A stretch of 48,192 bases of DNA from an uncultured Bacteroidales bacterium. GTDB taxonomy: Bacteria > Bacteroidota > Bacteroidia > Bacteroidales > UBA932. The stretch is taken from contig CAMVJR010000005.1 in the NCBI GenBank assembly GCA_947167855.1, positions 1 to 48,192 on the forward strand, given 5' to 3'. The translations under genes were made by a program, and so were the position numbers. This document shows, one piece after another, positions 9,644-19,210 of this stretch. The notes under the pieces were generated by a model. The model was given only the letters and a program-made list of their open reading frames with translations. It was not told where the DNA came from and did no database searches. Each line of letters starts with the position of its first letter. The first letter of the stretch is position 1.

Positions 9644-10855
9644 ATGGAAAAAATCAAAATGACCACGCCGCTCGTAGAGATGGACGGCGATGAAATGACC
9701 AGAATCCTCTGGAAAATGATCAAGGATGAGCTCATCCTTCCCTTTGTGGACCTGAAGACCGAGTACTATGACCTGGGCCTCCCGTACCGCGACAAGACCT
9801 CCGACCAGGTTACCATTGACTCTGCCAACGCTACCAAGCGTCTGGGTGTGGCTGTCAAGTGCGCCACCATTACCCCCAACGTGCAGCGTATGAGCGAGTA
9901 CAACCTGCACCAGATGTGGAAGAGCCCCAACGGCACCATCCGTGCCATGCTGGACGGTACCGTGTTCCGTACACCCATCACCATCCCCAGCATCCATCCC
10001 GCTGTGAAGTTCTGGAAGAAACCCATCACCATTGCCCGTCACGCTTACGGTGACGTGTACCGCGACGTGGAAATCCAGACCACCGAACCCGGTGTGGCCA
10101 AGCTCGTGTTCGAAGGTGCCTCCGGTGAGCGCATCGAGGAAGTGATCCACGAGTTCTCCGGTCCCGGCGTGATCGAGGGTATGCACAACACGGATGCCTC
10201 CATCCGCAGCTTCGCCCACTCCTGCTTCAAGTACGCCCTGGATGTGAAGCAGACCCTCTGGTTCGCTACCAAGGACACCATCTCCAAGAAGTACGACGGT
10301 CGTTTCAAGGCCATCTTCGAGGAAGTGTTCCAGGAGTACAAGGACGCCTTTGAGAAGGCTGGCATCGAGTACTTCTACACCCTGATTGACGACGCCGTGG
10401 CCCGCGTTATGCGTTCCGAAGGCGGCTTCATCTGGGCCTGCAAGAACTACGACGGTGACGTGATGTCCGACATGGTCTCCACCGCTTTCGGTTCCCTGGC
10501 CATGATGACCTCCGTGCTGGTAAGCCCCGACGGCAAGTACGAGTATGAGGCTGCCCACGGTACCGTGACCCGCCACTACTACAAGTACCTGAAGGGTGAG
10601 GAAACCTCCACCAACCCCATGGCTACCATCTTTGCCTGGAGCGGTGCTTTCCGCAAGCGCGGTGAGCTGGACAACCTCCCCGAGCTGGTGAACTACGCCA
10701 ACCAGCTGGAGCAGGCCTGCTTCGATACCCTGAACGAAGGTCTGGAGACCAAGGACCTGGTGAACCTCTCCGAGGGCATCACTCCCAAGGGCCTTACCTC
10801 CCTCCAGTTCCTCCAGGAGATCCGCAAACGCCTGGAAGTTCGCCTGGGTGCCTAA
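9644..10855 (+). CDS. icd: NADP-dependent isocitrate dehydrogenase (eukaryote-like type)
   Basis: [29 protein letters not shown]... [35 protein letters not shown]. Confidence 0.95.
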   Translation: MEKIKMTTPLVEMDGDEMTRILWKMIKDELILPFVDLKTEYYDLGLPYRDKTSDQVTIDSANATKRLGVAVKCATITPNVQRMSEYNLHQMWKSPNGTIRAMLDGTVFRTPITIPSIHPAVKFWKKPITIARHAYGDVYRDVEIQTTEPGVAKLVFEGASGERIEEVIHEFSGPGVIEGMHNTDASIRSFAHSCFKYALDVKQTLWFATKDTISKKYDGRFKAIFEEVFQEYKDAFEKAGIEYFYTLIDDAVARVMRSEGGFIWACKNYDGDVMSDMVSTAFGSLAMMTSVLVSPDGKYEYEAAHGTVTRHYYKYLKGEETSTNPMATIFAWSGAFRKRGELDNLPELVNYANQLEQACFDTLNEGLETKDLVNLSEGITPKGLTSLQFLQEIRKRLEVRLGA

Positions 10856-10936
10856 CTGAAATATTAAGGGACGAATGGCCTGAAAAGCGTACTTTCGTCC
10901 CAAATTTGGGGCTTTCGTCCCAAAATTAACCTTTTG

Positions 10937-10973
10937 GTCACTTGTGTTCGTCACAGGTGACTTTTCTTTTTTT
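10937..10973 (+). terminator. Rho-independent terminator downstream of icd
   Basis: GTCACTTGTG-TTCGT-CACAGGTGAC stem-loop (one G.U) followed by TTTTCTTTTTTT. Confidence 0.85.
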
Positions 10974-10998
10974 GGGTGGGGAAGGCAGCGTACCTTTG
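10971..10998 (+). promoter_or_regulatory. Bacteroidetes-type promoter (TTTG ... TACCTTTG)
   Basis: TTTG at 10971 and TAccTTTG at 10991, 18 nt before ATG 11016. Spacing is slightly short. Confidence 0.55.
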
Positions 10999-11015
10999 CA
11001 TCAAACGAAAGAATT

Positions 11016-12293
11016 ATGATTGCATCCATCCCCGCCCGCCTCAGGCTCGACAATGCTGCCAATATTTATCCTGCTTCTATGTCCAAGCAGTATAGCTCCC
11101 TTTATAGAATCAAGGTAACCCTTAAGGAAGTGGTAGACGTGACCCTTCTTCAGGAAGCCCTCTTACGCGTAGCAGAGCGTATTCCTACGTTCCGCTGCAC
11201 GCTTAAGGCCGGCGCTTTCTGGTGGTATCTGGACCGCTGCCCGGTAAAGCCGGTGGTACGCGGACTCAAGCCGCTCAAGGATTTCCGCTTTGAAGACCAG
11301 GACGGCCTCTTATATCGCGTGAGCGCCCGCCGCTGCTGCATCTATCTGGATGTATTCCATGCGCTGGCCGATGGTACCGGCGCCATGACTTTCCTCATGA
11401 CCCTGGCTGGAGAATACCTCCGCCGCCGGCATGGGGTGGAGATCCCCTACAACCAGCTGGTGCTGGATCCCAAGGACCATCCCGTGTATGCCGAGGTGGA
11501 AGACAGCTTCAAGTCCGTCTTCAGCGGCCGACACGGCCAGCTGGAGAAGAATGTGGACGCCTACCACATCCAGGGCGAGGCCCTGCCTGATGCAGCCATC
11601 AAGGACGTGCGCGTGGTGGTTTCCTCCGACGACGTTAAGAACCTCTGCCGCCAGCACAACTGCACGGTGACCGAGTTCCTGACCGCCGCCATGATCTGGG
11701 CCCTGCAGGAAGAACACCGTGAGGATACCTCCCGCCGCAAACGTTCCGTTCTCAAAGTCTCCGTTCCCGTGAACCTGAGACCTTTCTACGGAAGCCGGAC
11801 CGTGCGCAACTTCTCTTCCTATGTGAACCTTGGCGTAGACGTGAAGGACGGCTACTTCTCTTTCCCGGAACTGGTAAAGGCCATCAAGGAACAGAAGGCC
11901 CACGACATGCAGCAGGACCGGCTGGAATCCAAGATTGCCGCCAATGTGGCCCTGGAAGAAATGCTGATTGTGCGGCTGCTGCCCCTCAAGATCAAGCATC
12001 CCATCATCGATATCATCAACCTCCTGCACGGAGACCGTTTCATCTCCCAGACGCTGTCCAATATCGGCCAGCTCAAAGTGCCGGAGGCCCTGTATCCTTA
12101 TATCCAGGACGTGGACTTCTCGCTGGGCCGTCAGCGCGGCAACAGCGGGGCCGTCTCCTGCCTGGGATACAACGGAAAACTCTATATCCACCTGACGCGG
12201 AAAATCGTCCGCAGCCATTTTGAGAATGCCTTTATCCGGCATCTCAAGGCTTTGGGCCTTTCTGCGGAAGTCTCTGTGGAGAATTTAGCCTAA
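11016..12293 (+). CDS. HxxxD-type acyltransferase / condensation-domain-like protein (alcohol acetyltransferase family)
   Basis: DVFHALADGTGAMTF carries HxxxDG; overall layout like AATase/PapA-type proteins. Confidence 0.7.
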   Translation: MIASIPARLRLDNAANIYPASMSKQYSSLYRIKVTLKEVVDVTLLQEALLRVAERIPTFRCTLKAGAFWWYLDRCPVKPVVRGLKPLKDFRFEDQDGLLYRVSARRCCIYLDVFHALADGTGAMTFLMTLAGEYLRRRHGVEIPYNQLVLDPKDHPVYAEVEDSFKSVFSGRHGQLEKNVDAYHIQGEALPDAAIKDVRVVVSSDDVKNLCRQHNCTVTEFLTAAMIWALQEEHREDTSRRKRSVLKVSVPVNLRPFYGSRTVRNFSSYVNLGVDVKDGYFSFPELVKAIKEQKAHDMQQDRLESKIAANVALEEMLIVRLLPLKIKHPIIDIINLLHGDRFISQTLSNIGQLKVPEALYPYIQDVDFSLGRQRGNSGAVSCLGYNGKLYIHLTRKIVRSHFENAFIRHLKALGLSAEVSVENLA

Positions 12294-12827
12294 AGGGTAG
12301 TACAGATTGTCGTACCGGCTGTTCCAGCTGCGGTCGTAGTGCTTGCGGATGGTACGGGCGCTGGCAAAAGAATTGAAATTGTCCCACGCCTCCAGGAAGA
12401 GGACGGCAAAGTCTGTCCGGTTGTGGAGCGTCAGGGCAAAGAGGGTGTAAACGGCGGTGATGTATACGCACGCACGCTCGCGGTCGTCTGCCTGAGGTGT
12501 AGCCGGCGTGGCCAGGGTGAGCCGCTGGGACTGGGCAAAGGCCAGGTCTGCTATGGCATCGGCCAGAAGGGCCTCCTCTGCGGGCTTGTATAACTGCACG
12601 TCATAACGCTCCCGGGCATGTTTCTGCTCCTTGAGCTCTTCCTCCATCCCGGGGAAAGGATTGGGAAGGGCCGATTCGAAATACCGGCCAAAGTCTGCCT
12701 CTCCCTTGAGGAACTGCAGGGCCAGGACGCAGTAGTCTCTTACGCTGGCCTCGATGACCATGGCGTAAGGGGCTTTCTCGTCTATGCGGGCCAATATTTC
12801 CGTTATACTTGCCATATCAAGATTCAA
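12285..12827 (-). CDS. hypothetical protein, all-helical
   Basis: 180-aa ORF between convergent and divergent neighbours; no family recognised. Confidence 0.55.
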   Translation of the reverse strand: MNLDMASITEILARIDEKAPYAMVIEASVRDYCVLALQFLKGEADFGRYFESALPNPFPGMEEELKEQKHARERYDVQLYKPAEEALLADAIADLAFAQSQRLTLATPATPQADDRERACVYITAVYTLFALTLHNRTDFAVLFLEAWDNFNSFASARTIRKHYDRSWNSRYDNLYYPLG

Positions 12828-12857
12828 ATATACAAAAAATCTATTATTTTTGCGTTT

Positions 12858-13784
12858 ATGAAAATAGTATTCTTAGATGCCATTTCCATGGGAGATGCCT
12901 CCCTGGAAGAAATCGCCGCCCTGGGCGAGTTTACCTGTTATCAGTCCTCTACGGCAGAGGAAGCCCGGGAGAGGGTAAAGGACGCCGATGTGGCCATCCT
13001 CAACAAAGTGATCGTGGACCAGGCTTTCCTGGATGCCGCTCCCAAGCTCAAACTCGTGTGCGAAGCCGGAACGGGCATTAACAATATTAATGTCAAGCTC
13101 TGCGAAGAGAGGGGAGTGCTGGTCCGGAATGTGGCCGGTTACTCTACGGATTCCGTGGCCCAGACCGCCTGGATGCACATCCTGAACCTGGACGGTCGGG
13201 CTTTCCATTACCAGAACTTTGTGACCAGCGGGGCATACAGCAAGAATCCCGTTCACGTGGATTATGCCCATCCCTTCACGGAACTCGCCGGCAAAACGCT
13301 GGGCATCGTGGGCATGGGTGCTATTGGCCAGAAAGTAGCCCAGATTGCCACGGCCTTTGGCATGAAGGTCATCTATTTCTCCACCTCCGGAACGGGTCAC
13401 TGCAAGGATTATCCCTGCGTGGGCCTGGAAGAACTCCTCCAGCGCTCAGACGTGATCTCCATCCACGCACCTTATAATGAAAGAACCGCCGGCCTTATTG
13501 GCTATGAGCAGTTCAAACAGATGAAGCGCACGGCCTTCCTGGTGAACACCGGCCGCGGCGGAATAGCCGTAGAGGCCGATCTGGCCCGTGCCCTGGACGA
13601 AGGCCTTCTCTCCGGCGCCGCCCTGGACGTGTATGTGAAGGAGCCGCTTCCGCTGGACAGCCCGCTCATGCATCTGGTGCATCCCGAGCGCCTGCTCTTC
13701 TCGCCTCACATTGCGTGGTACTCCCACGAGGCAAGGGCCCGGCTGGTCCACGAGATGGCAGAAAATATTAAGAGGGGCTGGTAA
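12858..13784 (+). CDS. D-2-hydroxyacid dehydrogenase (NAD-dependent)
   Basis: GKTLGIVGMGAIGQKVAQIA Rossmann motif, NTGRGGIAVEADLARALDEG, SPHIAWYSHEAR; ATG 12858 after TATTTTTG. Confidence 0.9.
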   Translation: MKIVFLDAISMGDASLEEIAALGEFTCYQSSTAEEARERVKDADVAILNKVIVDQAFLDAAPKLKLVCEAGTGINNINVKLCEERGVLVRNVAGYSTDSVAQTAWMHILNLDGRAFHYQNFVTSGAYSKNPVHVDYAHPFTELAGKTLGIVGMGAIGQKVAQIATAFGMKVIYFSTSGTGHCKDYPCVGLEELLQRSDVISIHAPYNERTAGLIGYEQFKQMKRTAFLVNTGRGGIAVEADLARALDEGLLSGAALDVYVKEPLPLDSPLMHLVHPERLLFSPHIAWYSHEARARLVHEMAENIKRGW

Positions 13785-13827
13785 GAGCCCCTCTTTCTGT
13801 TTAACTAATTCATTCTTGTATCAACAC

Positions 13828-14523
13828 TTACTTGTTGTCTTTCTTCTTGGTCTCAATACTGGCAAAACCGCTCTTCCGGATGTTGGTGTGCTCCATCTCC
13901 AGTTCGCTGGCGTCAATGTCACCGGCTCCGGAAACGCTTAGGTTGGCCGTGTGGGCCTTGCCGGACAGATCCACGTCACCGGCACCGTTCACGCTCACCG
14001 TAAGGGTCTCTACATCCAGGTCGCTGGCGTCAATGTCACCGGCGCCGTTTACGGTAAAGGTGAGGGAAGGCACCTGGATAGAAGCCACTTCAAAGTCTCC
14101 GGCTCCGTTTACCATCACACTCAGGTCCTTGTCGGATTTGTAGTTGGAAATCTCGGCGTCGGCGGCACCGTTCACCAGGAGTTTCTCCAGGCAGGGGAGG
14201 GTGACGTACACCTTGAAGGTCTTGGCCACAATCTGGACATTGTCCTTGTTCTTGAGCACCAGGACCCCGTCAATTACTTCGTAGTCCAGGTAATCAAAGA
14301 CTTCTTCGTTGGCTTTTACGTTCACGGAATAGGTCTCACCCTGGTTGATGGTGATATCGGAAGATCCGTTGACGGTGATGCCGGTAAAGTCGGTAAAGTC
14401 AAAGGACTTGCTGGTTTCGGGGCCTTTGCAGACCACGCGCTTACCATTGCTAACGCCGTTGATGCTAAAGGTGCAGCTGCATACGAGGGCCAGCGTGCAC
14501 AGGGCAGTCAGTACTTTTTTCAT
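13828..14523 (-). CDS. DUF2807 / GIN-domain lipoprotein
   Basis: Lipoprotein signal LALVCSC; repeated VNGAGDIDAS / VNGAGDVDLS / VSGAGDIDAS. Confidence 0.85.
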   Translation of the reverse strand: MKKVLTALCTLALVCSCTFSINGVSNGKRVVCKGPETSKSFDFTDFTGITVNGSSDITINQGETYSVNVKANEEVFDYLDYEVIDGVLVLKNKDNVQIVAKTFKVYVTLPCLEKLLVNGAADAEISNYKSDKDLSVMVNGAGDFEVASIQVPSLTFTVNGAGDIDASDLDVETLTVSVNGAGDVDLSGKAHTANLSVSGAGDIDASELEMEHTNIRKSGFASIETKKKDNK

Positions 14524-14531
14524 GTCAGTTC

Positions 14532-14870
14532 TTATTGGTTAAATATACTTGCATCCAAACCCAGCAGTTCCATCTTGCGTTTGATGGCCGGGACTTCTTT
14601 TTCCAGGAATTCGGCCTTCTGGGCCTCCAGGATCCTTTCTCGGGCTTCGGCCGATACAAAGTATCCGATACCGCGCTTGTTGTAGATGATGCCGTCGGCA
14701 GTCAGTTTTTCGTAAACGCGCATGACGGTATTGGGGTTCACCCCAATCTCTGCGCCATATTCGCGGACCGACGGGATTCTGTCATCGGCCTTCAGCTGGC
14801 CGGACAGGATGTTCTCTGCGAACACGTCGGCTATCTGGAGGTAGATGGGTTTTTCTCCGTGAAAGTCCAT
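14532..14870 (-). CDS. GntR-family (YtrA-like) transcriptional regulator
   Basis: IYLQIADVFAENILSGQLKADDRIPSVREYGAEIGVNPNTVMRVYEKLTADGIIYNKRGIGYFV. Confidence 0.92.
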   Translation of the reverse strand: MDFHGEKPIYLQIADVFAENILSGQLKADDRIPSVREYGAEIGVNPNTVMRVYEKLTADGIIYNKRGIGYFVSAEARERILEAQKAEFLEKEVPAIKRKMELLGLDASIFNQ

Positions 14871-14874
14871 AATT

Positions 14875-15732
14875 TTAGTGTTTTAAGGTTTTGATTCTGT
14901 AGAAGATGCCACCGGCCAGGAGGATGGCAAAGATGCCCGTATAGACCGTGATGACATTAATCATGTGGCGGATGAACTGCTCTGCCTCGGCAAAATCGTC
15001 CAGCTCGACCGTGCTCTGGAGGCCCAGCCAGGTGCTGATCATGGAACCCACGATGGAGATGCCAAAGAGGACCAGGAAGGCGTAGAGCAGCTTGTGGCGC
15101 TTGAAGGTGACGCCGCAGCACAGGAAGTAGAGGAAGTTGCAGCAGAAGCCCACCAGGTAGGGGACCACCATGAAACCGAGGCTCCAGGTAGTGGTGTATT
15201 CCTCGTTGGCCAGGGCCAGGTTGGTCTGGAACTGGTCAACGACTTCGATGGCCGATCCCAGGAGCATCTTCCCGTAAGTGGGATCCACGATGCTCAGGAG
15301 GGCATCCGTACCAGCATAGGTAACGATAAAGGCTACCGGAATCACCACCAGGGTCATCAGGATCATGGAGAACCATTTTTCAAAGGCCGATGCGGGGATC
15401 ATGAGCCAGGCGGAACCTTTCCTCCGATTGGTGATATAGCCATAGGTGCGGATCTGGTACAGTTCCAGGGCAATGCTGGCAATGACGAAGATCACGATTC
15501 GGCCCCTGAAGTCGGGTGCCTGCCAGACGCCGTGGGAATCCCTGACCAGGCCCACGATGGCGTTGAAGCCAATGCCCAGCAGATAGTAGATGACGCCGGC
15601 AAAGCCAATGAGGATGGCGGCCTTCACGTGGATGCGCAGCGTCTGCATGAGGTCATATTTGAAATAGGTAAAGAAACGTTTACCGTTGAATACTTCGGAC
15701 TGCATAGGACTACTGGAATAAAGCTTTAACAA
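14875..15732 (-). CDS. ABC transporter membrane protein (putative permease)
   Basis: Multiple hydrophobic segments; between ABC ATPase and GntR regulator genes in the same direction. Confidence 0.7.
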   Translation of the reverse strand: MLKLYSSSPMQSEVFNGKRFFTYFKYDLMQTLRIHVKAAILIGFAGVIYYLLGIGFNAIVGLVRDSHGVWQAPDFRGRIVIFVIASIALELYQIRTYGYITNRRKGSAWLMIPASAFEKWFSMILMTLVVIPVAFIVTYAGTDALLSIVDPTYGKMLLGSAIEVVDQFQTNLALANEEYTTTWSLGFMVVPYLVGFCCNFLYFLCCGVTFKRHKLLYAFLVLFGISIVGSMISTWLGLQSTVELDDFAEAEQFIRHMINVITVYTGIFAILLAGGIFYRIKTLKH

Positions 15733-16534
15733 TATCTTTGTGGGAATGGACGGCGTTGAAGAGGGCTTCCAGGTTTACCTTGGACTCTTCGCCGGTGGTG
15801 TTGGGATACACCTGGATGGCGCCGGAGGGCGTATTCTCCAGGTAGAGGGCATCGGCCTTGATGGTGGAGCCGTAGTCAAAGAACAGCTTCTGGGTAATGG
15901 TTTCCAGGCTGGCGTTCAGCAGCACCTGTTCCTTGTCCAGGATGATGATGGGGTCGATGATCTCTTCCAGGTCGCGTACCTGGTGGGTGGAGATCACGAT
16001 GGCGCTTTCCTCACAGGTATACTTCATGATGGCCTTGCGGAACTGGGCCTTGGAGGGGATGTCCAGGCCGTTGGTGGGTTCGTCCATATAATAGTAGCGG
16101 GCGTTGCAGGCCAGGGCAAAGGCAATCCAGGTCTTTTTGAGCTGACCGGTGCTCATGGAATCCATGCGCTGCAGGGAGTCTACCTCGAATTCCAGGAGGA
16201 CGGTGAGGTATTTGTTCAGGTCAAACTTGGGCCAGAGAGCGCCCTGCTCCTTGCCAAAGTCGATGGCTTTGATGTGCAGGCCGGAAACCTCGTCCGGGAG
16301 GTAGAACTGCTCTGCCAGGAGGGAGGGCTGGCGGTCGAAGGGGTGGCGGCCATCGGTTTCGATGACACCGGTCTGGGGCTTCTTGAGCCCACAGAGGAGG
16401 GTGAGAAGGGTGGTCTTGCCCACACCGTTCTCTCCCAGGAGGCCATAAATGTTGCCTCCTTTGAGCTCCATGGTGATGTTGTTGAGCACCCGTTTGGAGC
16501 CGTAGCTGAAGGATAAGTCTTTGACGCTAATCAT
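15710..16534 (-). CDS. ABC transporter ATP-binding protein
   Basis: GLLGENGVGKTTLLTLLCG Walker A, YYYMDEPTNGLDI Walker B; start MISVKDLSFSYG at 16534. Confidence 0.93.
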   Translation of the reverse strand: MISVKDLSFSYGSKRVLNNITMELKGGNIYGLLGENGVGKTTLLTLLCGLKKPQTGVIETDGRHPFDRQPSLLAEQFYLPDEVSGLHIKAIDFGKEQGALWPKFDLNKYLTVLLEFEVDSLQRMDSMSTGQLKKTWIAFALACNARYYYMDEPTNGLDIPSKAQFRKAIMKYTCEESAIVISTHQVRDLEEIIDPIIILDKEQVLLNASLETITQKLFFDYGSTIKADALYLENTPSGAIQVYPNTTGEESKVNLEALFNAVHSHKDIVKALFQ

Positions 16535-16543
16535 ATCTTTGCG

Positions 16544-16575
16544 GTGTATTAGTTCATTAGTACACTGCAAAGGTA
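16544..16575 (-). promoter_or_regulatory. Promoter with probable YtrA/GntR operator
   Basis: Minus strand TACCTTTG (16568-16575) followed directly by the near-palindrome GTGTACTAATGAACTAATACAC (16544-16565), just upstream of the ABC ATPase start. Confidence 0.7.
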
Positions 16576-16605
16576 AGAAGAAAATTCAAATCTCCAAAAT
16601 AATTT

Positions 16606-17070
16606 TCACTTTTTTCGCCATTCTTCCGGAGTAACCCCCGTAAGCTGCTTGAAACAGTGGGCGAAATTGCTGCGGTCGGAGATCCCGACGCGGCGGCTGA
16701 TGGTGGAAATGGGGGTCTGAGGCTCTGCCTTCATCTGCTCCATGGCATCCTGGAGCCGGAGCCGGGTGCGATAGGAACGGAGGTCATCACCCTGCGCCAG
16801 GAAATACCTATATAATATAGGGTAGGGAAGGCCGATGTTTTCTGCGGTTTCCGCCATGGTCTTGTGCGGAAGGCAGTATCCCTTGGCCTGGACCCAGGCG
16901 TCCAGCGCCCGGACCACCTTTTCCTCCTCCTCCTTGGAGAGCGTTTTGGCGCTGGGAGGGGGACAGAAAGAAGAAGGAGCCTGCTCTCTTTTGGGGAACA
17001 GGCTCCTGAAGTAATCTTTAATGGATTGCTTACCAGCCCAGGACATAGGCGAAAATAAGCGGTGCCACAA
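16606..17070 (-). CDS. AraC-type HTH regulator
   Basis: C-terminal ISTISRRVGISDRSNFAHCFKQLTGVTPEEWRKK. True start may be internal because the ORF overlaps 17030-17998. Confidence 0.8.
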   Translation of the reverse strand: MWHRLFSPMSWAGKQSIKDYFRSLFPKREQAPSSFCPPPSAKTLSKEEEEKVVRALDAWVQAKGYCLPHKTMAETAENIGLPYPILYRYFLAQGDDLRSYRTRLRLQDAMEQMKAEPQTPISTISRRVGISDRSNFAHCFKQLTGVTPEEWRKK

Positions 17071-17998
17071 TGGTGGCGTCCGACTCCACGATGAAGCGGG
17101 GAGTATCCGGGGAAAGCTTGCCCCAGGTGATTTTCTCGTTGGGAACAGCGCCGGAGTAAGAACCGTAGGAGGTGGTGGAGTCCGAAATCTGGCAGAAATA
17201 AGCCCAGAGGGGAGTGCCTTCCCAGCCCAGATCCTGTTCCATCATGGGAACGCAGCAGATGGGGAAGTCACCGGCGGTGCCACCGCCAATCTGGAAGAAG
17301 CCCACGCCGGGGGCGTTCTTCTTGTACCAGTCTACCAGGAACATCATAACCTCTACACCCTGGATGACCATGTGAGGGTCGTACTCACCGCGGATGACGT
17401 GGGCGGTGAAGATGTTACCGGTGGTGCAGTCTTCCCATGCGGGGCAGATGATGGGGATGTTCTTTTCGCAGGCGGCTACTACCCAGCTGTCCTTGGGGTC
17501 AATCTCGTAGTACTGCTTGAGGACACCGCTGCGGATCATCTGGTAGATGAACTCGTAGGGGAGGTATCTCTTACCTTCTGCCTTGGCCTTGTCCCAAACC
17601 TCTACCAGGTGCTTCTCCAGGCGGCGGAAAGCTTCCTCTTCCGGGATGCAGGTATCCGTAACACGGTTGTAGTGGTTGTTGATGAGTTCCTGCTCCTGAG
17701 CGGGAGTGAGGTCACGGTAACCGGGCACACGATAATAGTGGTTGTGGGCCACCAGGTTCATGATGTCTTCCTCCAGGTTGTTGGCGCTGCAGCAGACGAA
17801 GGAAATCTTGTCCTGGCGGATCATCTCGGCCAGGGAGAGGCCCAGTTCTGCGGTGGACATGGCACCGGCCATGGCCAGGAACATTTTACCACCCTTGTTC
17901 AGGAGGTCTTCATAGGCTTTTGCAGCATCTACCAGGGCTGCGGAATTGAAGTGACGGTAGTGATGGGTAATGAATTGAGAGATAGGTCCCTTTTCCAT
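17030..17998 (-). CDS. deoxyhypusine synthase family protein
   Basis: GGKMFLAMAGAMSTAELGLSLAEMIRQDKISFVCCSANNLEED, FQIGGGTAGDFPICCVPMMEQD, SYSGAVPNEKITWGKL. Confidence 0.85.
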   Translation of the reverse strand: MEKGPISQFITHHYRHFNSAALVDAAKAYEDLLNKGGKMFLAMAGAMSTAELGLSLAEMIRQDKISFVCCSANNLEEDIMNLVAHNHYYRVPGYRDLTPAQEQELINNHYNRVTDTCIPEEEAFRRLEKHLVEVWDKAKAEGKRYLPYEFIYQMIRSGVLKQYYEIDPKDSWVVAACEKNIPIICPAWEDCTTGNIFTAHVIRGEYDPHMVIQGVEVMMFLVDWYKKNAPGVGFFQIGGGTAGDFPICCVPMMEQDLGWEGTPLWAYFCQISDSTTSYGSYSGAVPNEKITWGKLSPDTPRFIVESDATIVAPLIFAYVLGW

Positions 17999-18088
17999 TT
18001 CTTTTAGCGGTTTCCCGCGGGCGAAGCCAGTCTGTGACTTCCAACCCGGAGATTGATTGCAAAATTAGGAAAAAAACGCGAGAAACGC

Positions 18089-18096
18089 TATATTTG
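18089..18096 (+). promoter_or_regulatory. Putative -7 element TATATTTG upstream of the methyltransferase
   Basis: TAtaTTTG 18 nt before ATG 18114; no clear -33 TTTG. Confidence 0.4.
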
Positions 18097-18113
18097 CAAG
18101 TTATTTTAAGTGT

Positions 18114-19208
18114 ATGAACTTATTTCCTAACATTCAGAAGGCCTATACTCAAGATTCGTTGAGTGCCAAGGACGCCCAGCGCCTGGCAGAATTCATAGCC
18201 TTTGGCCCCATTGTATTCCAGGCCAGCCGTCTCATGATTAAATTCGGCATCCTGGATGCCCTCCGGGACAACCCCATGACCCTGGAGCAGGTGGCCCAGA
18301 AGGCCGGTATCAGCCAGTACGCAGCCAAGGTGCTCCTGGAAGCCTCTCTCTCCATTGGCACGGTCCTCATTGACCCGGAAAAAGATGAGTATCATCTGAC
18401 CAAGACCGGCTGGTTCCTCATCACGGACCCCGCCACCCGTGCCAACGTTGACTTTAACCACGACGTCAACTACGAAGGCTTCTTCCGCCTGGAAGAATCC
18501 CTCAAGGAAGGCCGCCCTGCCGGTCTGGAGCACTTCGGCCCCTGGCCCACCATCTACGAGGGCCTTTCCTCCCTGCCCAAGCAGGTGCAGGACAGCTGGT
18601 TTGGCTTTGACCACTTCTACAGCGACCATTCCTTTGACCTGGCGCTGCCCATCGTCTTTGCCAACAAGCCCCGCCGGATCATGGACGTAGGAGGCAATAC
18701 AGGCCGATTCTCCCAGCGCTGCGTGGCCTACGACCCGCAGGTGGAGATGACCATCGTGGACCTGCCCCAGCAGATTGGCCTGATGAAGGAAGCTACCAAA
18801 GATGATCCCAACGCCAGCCGCATCCACGGCTTTGGTACCAACCTGCTGGATCCCACGAACGGATTCCCGCAGGACGTGCATCCGGACGTAATCTGGATGA
18901 GCCAGTTCCTGGACTGCTTTAGCGAGCCCCAGATCCTGAGCATCCTGCAGCGTGCCGCCAAGGTGATGGACGCCAACACGCGCCTGCTCATCATGGAAAC
19001 CTTCTGGGACCGCCAGAAGTACGAGCCCGCCGCCTTCTGCCTTACCATGACCAGCCTGTATTTCACGGTCATGGCCAACGGCAACTCCAAGATGTACCAC
19101 TCCGACGACTTTGTCCGCGTGGTGCGGGAAGCCGGCCTGGAGGTGGTGACCATCCACGACGGCCTGGGCCAGGGACACAGTATTATGGAATGTAAAAAAT
19201 CTCTATAG
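18114..19208 (+). CDS. SAM-dependent O-methyltransferase
   Basis: Winged-helix N-terminus (MTLEQVAQKAGISQYAAKVLLEA) plus IMDVGGNTGRFSQRCV SAM motif. Confidence 0.88.
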   Translation: MNLFPNIQKAYTQDSLSAKDAQRLAEFIAFGPIVFQASRLMIKFGILDALRDNPMTLEQVAQKAGISQYAAKVLLEASLSIGTVLIDPEKDEYHLTKTGWFLITDPATRANVDFNHDVNYEGFFRLEESLKEGRPAGLEHFGPWPTIYEGLSSLPKQVQDSWFGFDHFYSDHSFDLALPIVFANKPRRIMDVGGNTGRFSQRCVAYDPQVEMTIVDLPQQIGLMKEATKDDPNASRIHGFGTNLLDPTNGFPQDVHPDVIWMSQFLDCFSEPQILSILQRAAKVMDANTRLLIMETFWDRQKYEPAAFCLTMTSLYFTVMANGNSKMYHSDDFVRVVREAGLEVVTIHDGLGQGHSIMECKKSL

Positions 19209-19210
19209 CT

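Noticed and set aside
12265-12285. Reverse-strand ctccacagagac resembling the citX-element flank
   Set aside because: No adjacent inverted repeat with the ccGG edge; isolated match only.
12618-12857. Upstream extension of the 2-hydroxyacid dehydrogenase ORF
   Set aside because: The NAD-binding protein starts naturally at ATG 12858 preceded by TATTTTTG; the extension lies on the antisense of a plausible minus-strand gene.
13910-14170. Internal DNA repeats in the DUF2807 gene (gtcaatgtcaccggctccg-like)
   Set aside because: Explained by the repeated VNGAGDI protein motif typical of GIN-domain proteins.
16606-17070. Overlap of the AraC-type ORF with the deoxyhypusine-synthase-like gene as a possible fused or overlapping gene
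   Set aside because: The overlap is small and most likely reflects an over-long start call; internal starts are available.
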